Of a stretch of DNA of 64,000 nucleotides, positions 17,699 to 26,376 are shown in pieces. The DNA comes from Streptomyces sp. AM 2-1-1 (GTDB lineage Bacteria; Actinomycetota; Actinomycetes; Streptomycetales; Streptomycetaceae), in contig NZ_CP119147.1 of the NCBI RefSeq assembly GCF_029167645.1, forward strand, positions 4,606,501-4,670,500. Reading direction: 5' to 3'. Position numbers and translations under genes: made by a program. The notes under the pieces are model-generated. The model saw only the letters and a list, made by a program, of their open reading frames with translations. It was not told the DNA's origin and did not search any database. Each line of letters begins with the position of its first letter. Position 1 is the first letter of the stretch.

Positions 17699-18001
17699 TC
17701 AGGCCGCGCGGCGGGTGACCAGCCAGGAGGCGGCGGCGACCGTGCCCGCGACGGTGAAGACGGCGGGCCAGGCGCCGAGCTTCTTGGCGAGCACGTGGGA
17801 CCCGGCGAAGGCGGCGACGTACGCGGTGGTCAGCCCGGCGGCGGCGCGGGGCCCGGCCGTCCGGTTCCACTCGTACGCGGCCACCGCCCCGGCGGCGGCG
17901 AGCGCGGCACCGCCCAGCGGCCGCTTTCCGGTCCACCGGGCCGCCCCGTATCCACCGACGAGTCCGCTCGCCGCCACTGCCGCTGCCGGAATCTTCGCCA
18001 T
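17699..18001 (-). CDS. Small Ala-rich membrane protein, hypothetical
   Basis: The 100-aa product from ATG 18001 (SD GGAGG 8 nt upstream) has three or four short hydrophobic helices rich in Ala and Gly (PAAAVAASGLVGGYGAARW, ALAAAGAVAAYEW, VFTVAGTVAAASWLV). I do not recognise the family. It may be a small integral membrane protein of the type often found in streptomycetes. High third-position GC supports coding. Confidence 0.7.
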   Translation of the reverse strand: MAKIPAAAVAASGLVGGYGAARWTGKRPLGGAALAAAGAVAAYEWNRTAGPRAAAGLTTAYVAAFAGSHVLAKKLGAWPAVFTVAGTVAAASWLVTRRAA

Positions 18002-18111
18002 GGCAGGCACCTCCGCTTTCGTGTTGTCGTCACCCGGCCCGCAACGGGTCCGTCCGGGCTGCCCGGACGCGTGCCGCGTCCCCCGGAATTCCGAGGCTAG
18101 CGCGCGGATAC

Positions 18112-18516
18112 GTGCCCGAACCACGCAGCCTGCGGACAGGAGGGTGCATCCTCGTACGCCGCCCCCGGGCGTACGGCTCGGACCCCTTCCTGCGGGTGGT
18201 CTTCGCCCTCGGCAACCGGGACGAACGCGTCCTGCTGCGTCACCGGTTCCACGAGCAGGTCACCGAACGGCCGGCCGCCCGGCCGCCCGGCCCCGACGGC
18301 CCGCTGCGCGCCGAACTCGTCGCGGGCCAGCCCCTCGGCCTCGGCGCCGCCCTGAGCCCGCACCCCCAGGGGGAAGGCTCCCGCGCCACCCCGGAACAGC
18401 TCGCTGACCTCTACGCCCCGGCGCTCCAGGCCCTGGTCACGGGGGACGCGGGGATCTCCCCGGACCAGGGCCCGGAAGCGGCACAGGGCCGTGATCAGGA
18501 CGGGTACGGGTCGTAG
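18112..18516 (+). CDS. Unrecognised ORF, possible gene fragment
   Basis: GTG 18112 opens a 134-codon frame with strong third-position GC bias over its whole length. The product (VPEPRSLRTGG..., ...DPFLRVVFALGNRDERVLL) lacks a clear domain, and the SD is poor. Its 3' end overlaps the convergent peptidoglycan-binding gene by 22 bp. It could be a real small gene or the remnant of a larger one that lost its 5' part. Confidence 0.35.
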   Translation: MPEPRSLRTGGCILVRRPRAYGSDPFLRVVFALGNRDERVLLRHRFHEQVTERPAARPPGPDGPLRAELVAGQPLGLGAALSPHPQGEGSRATPEQLADLYAPALQALVTGDAGISPDQGPEAAQGRDQDGYGS

Positions 18517-18926
18517 CAGTCGGGTACCGGGTGGTACAGCGCCTGCCAGGTCAGCGTGCCGACCACGCCGTCCCTCACCAGCCCGTGGCACCCCTGGATC
18601 CACTTGATCTTGGTCTGGGTCTTCGTCCCGAACTTCCCGTCCACCGCGAGCTTCGGCACCCCTCCCCACACGTTGCTCAGACACTGCGCCTGCTTCACCG
18701 CCGCCCCCGAACTGCCGGACCGGAGCACCGGCCGGTTCGAGGAGGAGGTGTACGCGCACCCGCCCGGCACGGCGGCGACGGACGGAGCAGCGGCGTCGGG
18801 AGCGGCAGCGGCCCCGGGGGCGACGGCGAAGGCGCCCAGCGTCAGGGCGGCGGCTCCCGCGAGGGCGACGACGCGGCGCTTCAACGCGGACGGGACGGAC
18901 GAGGACGCGGTACGGGAGACGGTCAT
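18495..18926 (-). CDS. Secreted peptidoglycan-binding domain protein
   Basis: The 143-aa product from ATG 18926 (SD GGAGG) has a signal peptide (ALAGAAALTLGAFAVAPGAAAA) and one peptidoglycan-binding-like domain: PVLRSGSSGAAVKQAQCLSN, LAVDGKFGTKTQTKIKWIQ, LVRDGVVGTLTWQAL. Four cysteines in the mature part suggest disulfides. It is likely an extracellular wall-binding protein without a catalytic domain. The AT-rich stretch at about 19050-19065 is a probable promoter region. Confidence 0.88.
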   Translation of the reverse strand: MTVSRTASSSVPSALKRRVVALAGAAALTLGAFAVAPGAAAAPDAAAPSVAAVPGGCAYTSSSNRPVLRSGSSGAAVKQAQCLSNVWGGVPKLAVDGKFGTKTQTKIKWIQGCHGLVRDGVVGTLTWQALYHPVPDCYDPYPS

Positions 18927-19388
18927 GCCGGAACCTCCGGTTCGGGGGTGCGACGGACCCAGCCGGACCGGCCACGGACCGGCCCGGCAGAGCACGCCCC
19001 GCGGATCCGGACCCGGATGTCCGTACGGAGACCCGGGCGGTCCGCGGTGCGTCCATAAACATAAGCACAGGTGGGCGCGGTGGGCAGAGCGTGCGGTGGG
19101 GCACGGGGGGCGCGAGGGCGTCACGGATCGCGCCGCACCCGGGCCGGGCGCCGGAACCTGGGCAGGAGAGCGGGCAACACCCGAGGAGGTCACCCGGCCG
19201 GATTCCGCTTGTGGGAGCAGGGAGAGGTTCCTCCACGGGGCGACGACGCCGACACCGACCCGTAGGGTCGGCTCCAGGCCCCTTCGACGCCCGTCAGCCG
19301 GCCCTCGACGGCTGCGGTCCGCCGGGGCCGGGGCCGTTCGGCGTGCCGTCGCGCCCACCCGCCGCCGGTGCTGAGCCGCCAGGGGTCG
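18927..19388. other. Intergenic gap at left edge of defence island
   Basis: About 460 bp without a convincing gene. It contains the upstream region of the peptidoglycan-binding gene (CATAAACATAAG near 19053). I see no integrase, tRNA or terminal repeats that would mark an insertion boundary. Confidence 0.5.
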
Positions 19389-19420
19389 CGGTGGCAGGGG
19401 AGACACGTCCCCGGCCACCG
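19389..19420. terminator. Terminator of the drm operon
   Basis: CGGTGGC-x-GGGGA pairs with TCCCC-x-GCCACCG (19389-19420), immediately after the drmB stop codon on the minus strand. Confidence 0.75.
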
Positions 19421-19424
19421 AGGG

Positions 19425-21242
19425 TCACACCTCTATCGAGGAGGCGAAGAAGCCCACGGTCGGATCCTCGGGTGTGCCGATCAGAAGAGCCCTGTCCAGA
19501 AGCCCGTTGTAGTGTTCGCAGCTGGTTTCGGGCAGGAGGACGCAGGCGTGGCACGCCGCGAGGTTGATACCGCCCACGCCGCCGCCCTCGGACTCCACGC
19601 AGAGCGGGTCCGCCGAACACCACTGGGCGCGTATCAGCGCCGAACGGAGAGTCGCGGCCAGTCTGGCCGGGTCTCCCTGGGCGACCAGGCCGCCGAGACT
19701 TCCGGCGGAGTCGCTCGTCGCGGTCGAGATCAGCAGACCGGCCATCGAGTCGTCGACGTACAGCCGCTCGCGCAAGGATGCTGCCGGATATCCGCCGTCC
19801 AGACTCCACTCAGTGATCAGCACGTGGGCCAGCGTGTGCAGCAGCACCATGCGGGGAGACGCCGGGGAATCGGGGACGGACTCGGGGTCCTTCGCGCGTT
19901 CCCGCATCAGACGGAGGTGGTTCGCACGCAGGCGGTCGGCGCGCGCGGCGACCGCGACGTTCCGCGCCCAGTCGTCGACCCGTCGCTCGTCCAGACGGAG
20001 GAAGACGCCCTCCCCCTGCACCTCCATGGCGGGCAGCCAGTCGGTCGGGGCGAGTGACAGATCGGCCTCGTGGACGTCCGCGTTCGTCTCGGGCGTGTCG
20101 ACCCGGGAGAAGGCCTTGAGGACCCGGACCTCGCGGAGCCGTTTCACCAGCATCGGCCCGACCACACCGTACGGTTCCAGGACGGCGGCGGAGGACCGCG
20201 GAGGCTCGCAGACGAACTGCTCCTCGTGGTCGGTCCCGCTCTCGGGCTGCCCCACTATCAGCGTCTTGTACTCCTGTCTGCGCAGCTCGTGGAACGCGTT
20301 GTCCTGCCCCTGTTCGGGATCGTCTTCCCGGTTCTCGGCGGCGAGGAGGGCGCGCACCGTCTCGACGGAGAACTCGTACTTCACCTGCATGCCGAGCACC
20401 CGCAGATAGAGCTTCATGTCGTCGTCGTCGAGCGTCCGGAGATCGTCCCAGTGCGGCTCCAGCCTCGCCGCCTGGCCCGAGCTGTGCGGCGGGATCGACA
20501 GCGCCGTCCTGACGATCGGCTGCCAGACGACGGACGAACCACGCTGGAGAGTGCGGGGGCGTTCCGAGCAGGACTCCTCCGGTGCGTTGCCCAACCAAGG
20601 TCGCTTCCCCCGGCACAGCACCTTGAGATCGGCGAGCGCCGCGGATCGGAACGCCCCCTCCATCGACACCTCCGGAACGCCGCACGAGCAGGAGACGAGT
20701 ATCGAACGGAGCGACGCGGTCTTGCCGGTGCTGCGCAGGCGCATCTCCCCGCCGCACGGACCGGCGGCGGAGCCGTTGCCGCGGTGGGCCCACTTCCAGT
20801 ACGGGAAATCGTCGAGGTGGCCGTGGGCGCAGGCCATCACGAAGCGGGAGGGAACCAGCTCCTCGTCGCAGTCGCCGCACTCGTTCTTACCGGGAGGAGA
20901 GTTGAAGCGGGACACCGGCTGCAGCGCGTGGCAGGTCGGGCACGAATGCCACAGCGGGAAACGCCGGACGTGAACGCCGTCCTTGCTGGTGTCGTCGGAG
21001 GCGGGCGGCAGCCTGAAGGACTTCACGCCCAGCACTCTCTCCAGGCGCTGCTCGCGGATGACGGGGGCTTCGGAGACGTTCCAGGAGTCGATGCCGCTCA
21101 CGATGAAGGACTCGTTGTCCACGGCGACCAGCGAACCGACGCCGTACGTAGTGATCATCTGTGCGCGCCGGACCGACCCGCGGCGGGGATAACTGCGCTC
21201 GGGGGCGCCGGCGGAGCGGCGGCGACGGGGCGGGGGTGTCAT
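19425..21242 (-). CDS. drmB: DrmB-family DISARM protein (DUF1998)
   Basis: The 605-aa product matches DrmB, the DUF1998 component of DISARM phage defence. The N-terminus SVRRAQMITTYGVGSLVAVD is the family opening. A zinc-ribbon region follows (CPTCHALQPV..., CGDCDEELVPSRFVMACAHGHLDDFPYW). The C-terminal DUF1998 domain has VLLHTLAHVLITEWSLDGGYPAASL and AACHACVLLPETSCEHYN. In DISARM, DrmA and DrmB form a complex that binds and translocates on DNA. Start ATG 21242 overlaps the drmA stop by 4 nt. It is the last gene of the operon and is followed by a hairpin. No drmC follows. Confidence 0.93.
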   Translation of the reverse strand: MTPPPRRRRSAGAPERSYPRRGSVRRAQMITTYGVGSLVAVDNESFIVSGIDSWNVSEAPVIREQRLERVLGVKSFRLPPASDDTSKDGVHVRRFPLWHSCPTCHALQPVSRFNSPPGKNECGDCDEELVPSRFVMACAHGHLDDFPYWKWAHRGNGSAAGPCGGEMRLRSTGKTASLRSILVSCSCGVPEVSMEGAFRSAALADLKVLCRGKRPWLGNAPEESCSERPRTLQRGSSVVWQPIVRTALSIPPHSSGQAARLEPHWDDLRTLDDDDMKLYLRVLGMQVKYEFSVETVRALLAAENREDDPEQGQDNAFHELRRQEYKTLIVGQPESGTDHEEQFVCEPPRSSAAVLEPYGVVGPMLVKRLREVRVLKAFSRVDTPETNADVHEADLSLAPTDWLPAMEVQGEGVFLRLDERRVDDWARNVAVAARADRLRANHLRLMRERAKDPESVPDSPASPRMVLLHTLAHVLITEWSLDGGYPAASLRERLYVDDSMAGLLISTATSDSAGSLGGLVAQGDPARLAATLRSALIRAQWCSADPLCVESEGGGVGGINLAACHACVLLPETSCEHYNGLLDRALLIGTPEDPTVGFFASSIEV

Positions 21243-24200
21243 CGGGTGGCCTCCATGAACAGTCCTGACTCGGCATCCACGTCCCGCAGGCTCCACAGCG
21301 TGCGCCAGGCGTCGTCACGGGTGTCGTCGAAAGATTGCAGCAGGGAGGGGAGCTTGCTGCCGCGTTTGGGCTCGTACAGCAGTCCCCCCAGCTTGTTCGC
21401 GTCTTCCTCCCACAGGTCGAGGAACTCGTTGAGGGCGGCTTCCGTCGCCTCGTACTCCTCGGGAGCGACGGAACGGACGCGATTCAGCAGGGGAGACGAC
21501 ACCTTCTCCTCCAACTTCTTCCGGAACTCCGAGATCCGACCGGCCGCCTCGTTCGGACGGGCGGCGGGGATCAACAGGCGGGCGAGCGCGACCACGACGG
21601 CATGCAGCCCTCGTTCGCGCGCGCGCGAGGAGAACGGTGTCACGCTGGTCGACTCGACCTCGCGGTACAGGGCGGAGTGGAAGTGCTGGAACGACTCGTA
21701 GTGCGAGCGGTCCCTGGAACGGGACGAGTTGAGCATGACGGCGACGAGACCCGGATGGCGCCGACCGACCCGACTGGTCGCCTGGATGTACTCGGCCGTC
21801 GTCTGCGGTTGCCCCATGACGGCCATGAGGCCCAAGCGGTCCACGTCGACGCCGACGGAGATCATGTTCGTCGCGAGCAGGACGTCCACGGTCTCCGGGT
21901 GCGGCAACGTGAGCTCCACCTGCTTGAGACGCTTGGGCACCTCGCTGGAGTTGGCGCGGCTGGTCAGTTCCGTCTGCTCCGTCACCCGGCGCTGTTCGCA
22001 CCCGTCACGGTCGGCCAAGTAGCCCAGATGGGCTTCGACGTCGTCGTGGACCTGCAGTTCGGCAGCGGCCAAGAGGCGCAGGCTGTTGAAGTAGCCGACG
22101 AGCGTCCAGTAGGCGTCCCGTACTTTTTCCGAGGTGTCCGCTCGGGCCGCATGGTGGAGCAGTGCGGCGTACGTACGGATGAGGAGGGTGGCCTGGCTCG
22201 TGCTGGGAGTGAGGAGACCGACGTACTGGCGGCTCGCCTTCTCCTCGGCCGGGGTTTCCACGGCGAACCAGGAATCGCGGGCGTCGATTCCGGCAGGGGG
22301 GAACTGTGCCACCTCGCGGTCGAAGAGTTTCCTTCCCTGCTCGGACGCGCGGCGGATGGTGGCGGTGGAGGCGATGACCTTGGGATGGTCGGACAGAACG
22401 TCCACAGCGGTCTCGTACAGACCGGTGAGCGTCCCCAATGGCCCTGAGATCAGGTGGAGTTCGTCCTGCACGATCAGCTCGGGCGGCGGGGTGCCGTCCG
22501 AGCGGTCACGGTTGAACAGTGCGGCGGTCGCTTCCCGCCAGGGCATGGCCGCGAACTTGTCGACCGTGGCGATCACCAGGGTGGGGCGGGCGTCGTAGAC
22601 GGACTCGTCGACCAGGTGGACGGGCAGCCCGTCGCGGAAGTCGCACGTGGCGTCCGGGCAGCGGACGTGCATGCGTTTGGCCGGCTCGTCGACCTCGTAC
22701 TGATGGGCGTCGAGGCGGGTGCCGCACCAGGGGCAGGCGTGGAGCTGGACGGGGTTCTTCTCCTGGAGGTCCTTCTCCTTGCGCAGCTCGCGCAGACTCT
22801 CCTCCGCACCCGCCAACGTGTTGGGGGTGGCGGACTGGCCCACCCACATGCCGATGGAGAAGGGTTCGGTGCCCAGGGCACCGTCCTCGATCCGGATACG
22901 CTCCATGGCACAGATGAGCGCGGCAGCACGCTCGAACTGCTGCAGGGTGAGGAGGCGAAGGGTGTACCGCATGAGTACGGTCACTCCGCCGCCCAGTTCC
23001 GCGTGACGCATGCGGCGGAGGAAGGCGGTGAACGCGATGAGACCGAGGTACGCCTCCGTCTTGCCACCGCCGGTGGGGAACCAGAGCAGGTCGGCGATCT
23101 CGCGGTCGGGGTGGTGGCGGTCCACGACCCCCTCGAGACAGAGCAGCATGAAGGAGATCTGGAAGGGGCGCCACCGCCCGGCGGTCTCGTCGGGAGATGC
23201 GGCCCGTCCGTTCTTCACCCACTCTCCTCGGGCCCGCTGCTGCGCCATCGCCCGGTTGGCGAGCCGGAAGGCACGCATGGCGTCGGCGTCCGTGCCGAGA
23301 ACCCGGATGCCGCGGCGCATTCGGCCGAGAGCCGTCCGGCACGCTTCGAGCTGTTCCCGCGCGGGGGCGGCGTGCGCTGTGCCGCGGAAAGCCTCGGCCT
23401 CCCCCTCCTTGCGCTCGATCCAGGCCGCGTAGTCGGCCATCAGGTCGTTGAGGGTGGCCAGCACCTCGGTCCCGGGGCGGGTAGCCAACCCGTGCATGGT
23501 GAGCGCGGCGCCGTGGGCTCTGTCGATCTCCGGGTTCGAGTCCGTCAGCAGCACCTCGTGCACGGGGACGAACTCGGTGCGCACCGTGCTGATGGCGGCC
23601 GGTCCGGTGTGGGGCGCTCCGATCGGGGGCGGAGTCCAGTCCCAGTCCGCCGCGCAGCCGTGGCCCACGGCGAAGGTGGGCGCGTGCCGGTACAGGAGCC
23701 TGCTGGAGGCCACGTCCGGGTCGTCGGCGCGGTGCACCGCCGGTCGTTCCACGAAGGCGGGGGCGCCGGTCGGGGTCGTGACAGTCAGGCGCGGCTGGTA
23801 GAAGCAGAATGCGTCCTGCAATTCCCGCTCCCCGATCCGCCGCGTGTTGATCAGCGTGACGGTGACCGTCGAGGTGCCGGACGCGGAGAGCGGACGCACG
23901 AGGACTTCCAACCGGAGTCCCTCGGACAGCGGCGCGGGGCGGTGCCGGCGGGCGTCGGACACGTCCACCGTCACCGGCGCGAGATCGAGCTCCCGGCGGC
24001 GCCACTGCTCCCGCTGCTCCGCGACCGTGCGGGCCTCGGCGCGTATCGGCGCGATGGGGCGCCCTTCCGCGTCGACCGGGTCGTACGCCGCAGCTTCGAC
24101 GCGCACGACGACGGTCGGGGACACGGTGGGGTCGACGGCGAAGGTGATCCCCATCGACGCCGGGCGTCGGTCGCCGACGAGCGGTGCGGACGCCTCCGGG

Positions 24201-24466
24201 ACGCCGTCCTCGACGTCCTTGCCGCGTCGGACGACGGGGGTGTCGTCCAGCCCGTCGTTCTCCGCGGCATCACCCTCCAGCGCCTTCGCGGCGGCGGGGC
24301 CGGACGGTCGCGGAAAGAGAACCCCGATCGGGTACGTCGTCATGGGCGGGTCCTGCGTGAGTACCTCGTCGGGGGACCCCGGACCGAGGAGGTCCCTGCG
24401 GAGCTGTGCGACGAGTCCGTCGCGCACCCGGTAGTGGGCGGCGTGCCCGCCCGTTCGGTCGGTCAT
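21239..24466 (-). CDS. drmA: DrmA-family DISARM SF2 helicase
   Basis: The 1075-aa helicase has Walker A LLWFPTGGGKTEAYLGL (about 465), DELH box LIVQDELHLISGPLG (about 669), VIASTATIRRA, and C-terminal motifs LATNMISVGVDVDRLGLM and YIQATSRVGRRHPG. These are the characteristic DrmA forms. A four-cysteine zinc module (HACPWCG...CPDATC) sits between motifs I and II. About 450 N-terminal residues are non-helicase. Start ATG 24466 overlaps the upstream SF1 helicase stop (ATGA), with GGAGG inside that gene. In known DISARM, DrmA works with DrmB on foreign DNA. Confidence 0.92.
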   Translation of the reverse strand: MTDRTGGHAAHYRVRDGLVAQLRRDLLGPGSPDEVLTQDPPMTTYPIGVLFPRPSGPAAAKALEGDAAENDGLDDTPVVRRGKDVEDGVPEASAPLVGDRRPASMGITFAVDPTVSPTVVVRVEAAAYDPVDAEGRPIAPIRAEARTVAEQREQWRRRELDLAPVTVDVSDARRHRPAPLSEGLRLEVLVRPLSASGTSTVTVTLINTRRIGERELQDAFCFYQPRLTVTTPTGAPAFVERPAVHRADDPDVASSRLLYRHAPTFAVGHGCAADWDWTPPPIGAPHTGPAAISTVRTEFVPVHEVLLTDSNPEIDRAHGAALTMHGLATRPGTEVLATLNDLMADYAAWIERKEGEAEAFRGTAHAAPAREQLEACRTALGRMRRGIRVLGTDADAMRAFRLANRAMAQQRARGEWVKNGRAASPDETAGRWRPFQISFMLLCLEGVVDRHHPDREIADLLWFPTGGGKTEAYLGLIAFTAFLRRMRHAELGGGVTVLMRYTLRLLTLQQFERAAALICAMERIRIEDGALGTEPFSIGMWVGQSATPNTLAGAEESLRELRKEKDLQEKNPVQLHACPWCGTRLDAHQYEVDEPAKRMHVRCPDATCDFRDGLPVHLVDESVYDARPTLVIATVDKFAAMPWREATAALFNRDRSDGTPPPELIVQDELHLISGPLGTLTGLYETAVDVLSDHPKVIASTATIRRASEQGRKLFDREVAQFPPAGIDARDSWFAVETPAEEKASRQYVGLLTPSTSQATLLIRTYAALLHHAARADTSEKVRDAYWTLVGYFNSLRLLAAAELQVHDDVEAHLGYLADRDGCEQRRVTEQTELTSRANSSEVPKRLKQVELTLPHPETVDVLLATNMISVGVDVDRLGLMAVMGQPQTTAEYIQATSRVGRRHPGLVAVMLNSSRSRDRSHYESFQHFHSALYREVESTSVTPFSSRARERGLHAVVVALARLLIPAARPNEAAGRISEFRKKLEEKVSSPLLNRVRSVAPEEYEATEAALNEFLDLWEEDANKLGGLLYEPKRGSKLPSLLQSFDDTRDDAWRTLWSLRDVDAESGLFMEATR

Positions 24467-26376
24467 CGTCCGAGTTCCTCCTGCGTCGATGCTGGGGCCC
24501 AGCGGTAGCGTCCGAGTCCGGTCAGGCGTGGCACGGTCCACATGCCCTGGTCACCGAGACCGGCCCGCGCGCCGGAGGCCGAACTGCCGGCGACACTCTC
24601 CAGGCAGTCGACGTGAAAACCCACGATCTCCGCCGGCCATTTCACGTCCCAGGTGTTGTTGATCTTCAAGTTGCTGTACAGGTCCTCGCGGAACCGTTCG
24701 GAGACGACCGCCACCGGCCGGTCGTCGTGGAAGACGGTGTACGGCGGGCTCTGGTTCGGCGCGAGCGGCAGCCCGTGCTGGAGGCGGAGGGTCACGGCGT
24801 CGCCCGTCCGGACGGACGACAGGAGGTGGTCCTGCACAGCACCGGCATCCTCCGTGAACCCGTCCGTACCCGGAGGATGCAGGCGGCAAATGTCGCCGCC
24901 GGACGCCGCGATGCCCTTGCGTACGTGGCTCTTCCAGCCGCCGAGGTACCAACGGTCCGTCCGCCTGTCCCGCCGTACGAGTGCCGTCTCGGGAGCCGCG
25001 AGCCGGAACAGGTCGTCCCGGGGACGGGTCATGGCGACGTAGAGCGCACGCGCCTCCGCCGCCGGGTCGATCCGCTCGTGCTGCTTGCGCAGCTCTGCCA
25101 GGGACGGGGGTTCGACCACGAGGACCCGGTCGAACTCCGATCCCTTGGCGCGGTGCACGGTCGACACCACCAGACGAGCGGCTTCGACCGCGGCGAGGTC
25201 GTCGGGGAAGCGCCCCTCGGCGACCGCACCGCGGAGCGCCCGCACGTCCAGCGCCCCCCGGGGCGCACGTGCCACGCTCCTCAGGGACCGCCACACGCGC
25301 TCCCGGTCCCCTCCGGGAGCGACAGGGCTGTCCTCCAGCAGCTCCTCGAAACGCTCCTCCGTCAGCGTGGTGGAGCCGACGCGCCGAAGCAGGTCCGCGA
25401 CCCACGGGGGGACCGGGTACTCCTGGAGGGACCGCCGCGTGCGATGCGGCACCCCCAGCGCGTGCAAGGTGTCGGACAGGACCAGGGACTGCCTGTTGTC
25501 CCGGCAGAGAATCGCGCAGGTCCCCGGGAAGCTGCGCAGGGACCCCAGGGTGAAGGGGTCGTCCAGCGGGCCGAAGCTCGGGCAGGAGCGGAGGAGATCG
25601 ACCAACTGCCGGTGGGCTTCCTGTCCGGCGGCGTCCGACAGTTCCGACTCCGAAGGCAGGCGTCGGAGCACGGGCCCCAGCGCGAGCGCGGTGCGAGCCT
25701 CGTCCGTACGGGTCCGGAAGTTGTCGGAGAGGTGCAGCTCCACCAGGTCGTCGGGGTAGGACGCGCGCAGCCAGTCGAAGAAGTAATTGGTTTCCGCCGC
25801 GCGGGCGTCCGCGTCCTCCACCTGGAAGCCGTAGATGGCCTGGGCCCCGTCCCCGACCACGGTGAAGCCGCAGCTGTCCTGGAAGCGGTCGAGCAACGTC
25901 TCCACCATGTCCCGGCGCTCACCGACCAGGTCTTGGACCTCGTCGATGACCACATGGCTGGGCGGCCCCTGCTCGCTCTCCTCGATCGCTCCGCGCAGGA
26001 CGGCTTCCGTGGCCTCCCGGATGCGTGCGTCGAAACGCAGAGCGCTCCAGTCGCGATCGGGCTGTTCGGCGCGCAGTACCGCGAACGCCCATGAGTCGAA
26101 GGTCTGGACGCGGACCCGGCGGGCGGAACGCGCCTGACGGGCGATGCGCTCGCGCAGCTCCCGCACCGCCGCCCGGGAGAAGCTGAGCACCAGGATCTCC
26201 CGGGCTTCGAGAGCGTCGCCCGCGTGCCCGGTCAATGCGTCGAGCCGGCGTACCAGCGTGTGCGTCTTGCCGGCGCCCGCGCCCGCGGTGACCAGGAGCC
26301 GGGTGTCCCAGGGCTGGTCCACGACCGCCTGCTGTTCCTCGCTCAAGGGCGGACTGTCGACGTACGCGTCGCTCAC
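24463..26376 (-). CDS. UvrD/Rep-type SF1 helicase of the defence operon
   Basis: The 637-aa protein has the SF1A motifs: Q motif LSEEQQAVVDQP, Walker A TAGAGAGKTHTL (about residue 30), DEVQD motif II (about 147), GDGAQAIYGFQ motif III, LSDNFRTR motif IV, TVHRAKGSEFDRVLVV motif V and LYVAMTRPRDDLF motif VI. No nuclease domain is visible. The last 150 residues, ending in a domain with HVDCLESVAG, are unassigned. GTG 26376 overlaps the preceding stop by 4 nt (GTGA). UvrD-like helicases are not part of described DISARM, so its place between the ATPase-helicase and drmA is unusual. Confidence 0.9.
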   Translation of the reverse strand: MSDAYVDSPPLSEEQQAVVDQPWDTRLLVTAGAGAGKTHTLVRRLDALTGHAGDALEAREILVLSFSRAAVRELRERIARQARSARRVRVQTFDSWAFAVLRAEQPDRDWSALRFDARIREATEAVLRGAIEESEQGPPSHVVIDEVQDLVGERRDMVETLLDRFQDSCGFTVVGDGAQAIYGFQVEDADARAAETNYFFDWLRASYPDDLVELHLSDNFRTRTDEARTALALGPVLRRLPSESELSDAAGQEAHRQLVDLLRSCPSFGPLDDPFTLGSLRSFPGTCAILCRDNRQSLVLSDTLHALGVPHRTRRSLQEYPVPPWVADLLRRVGSTTLTEERFEELLEDSPVAPGGDRERVWRSLRSVARAPRGALDVRALRGAVAEGRFPDDLAAVEAARLVVSTVHRAKGSEFDRVLVVEPPSLAELRKQHERIDPAAEARALYVAMTRPRDDLFRLAAPETALVRRDRRTDRWYLGGWKSHVRKGIAASGGDICRLHPPGTDGFTEDAGAVQDHLLSSVRTGDAVTLRLQHGLPLAPNQSPPYTVFHDDRPVAVVSERFREDLYSNLKINNTWDVKWPAEIVGFHVDCLESVAGSSASGARAGLGDQGMWTVPRLTGLGRYRWAPASTQEELGR

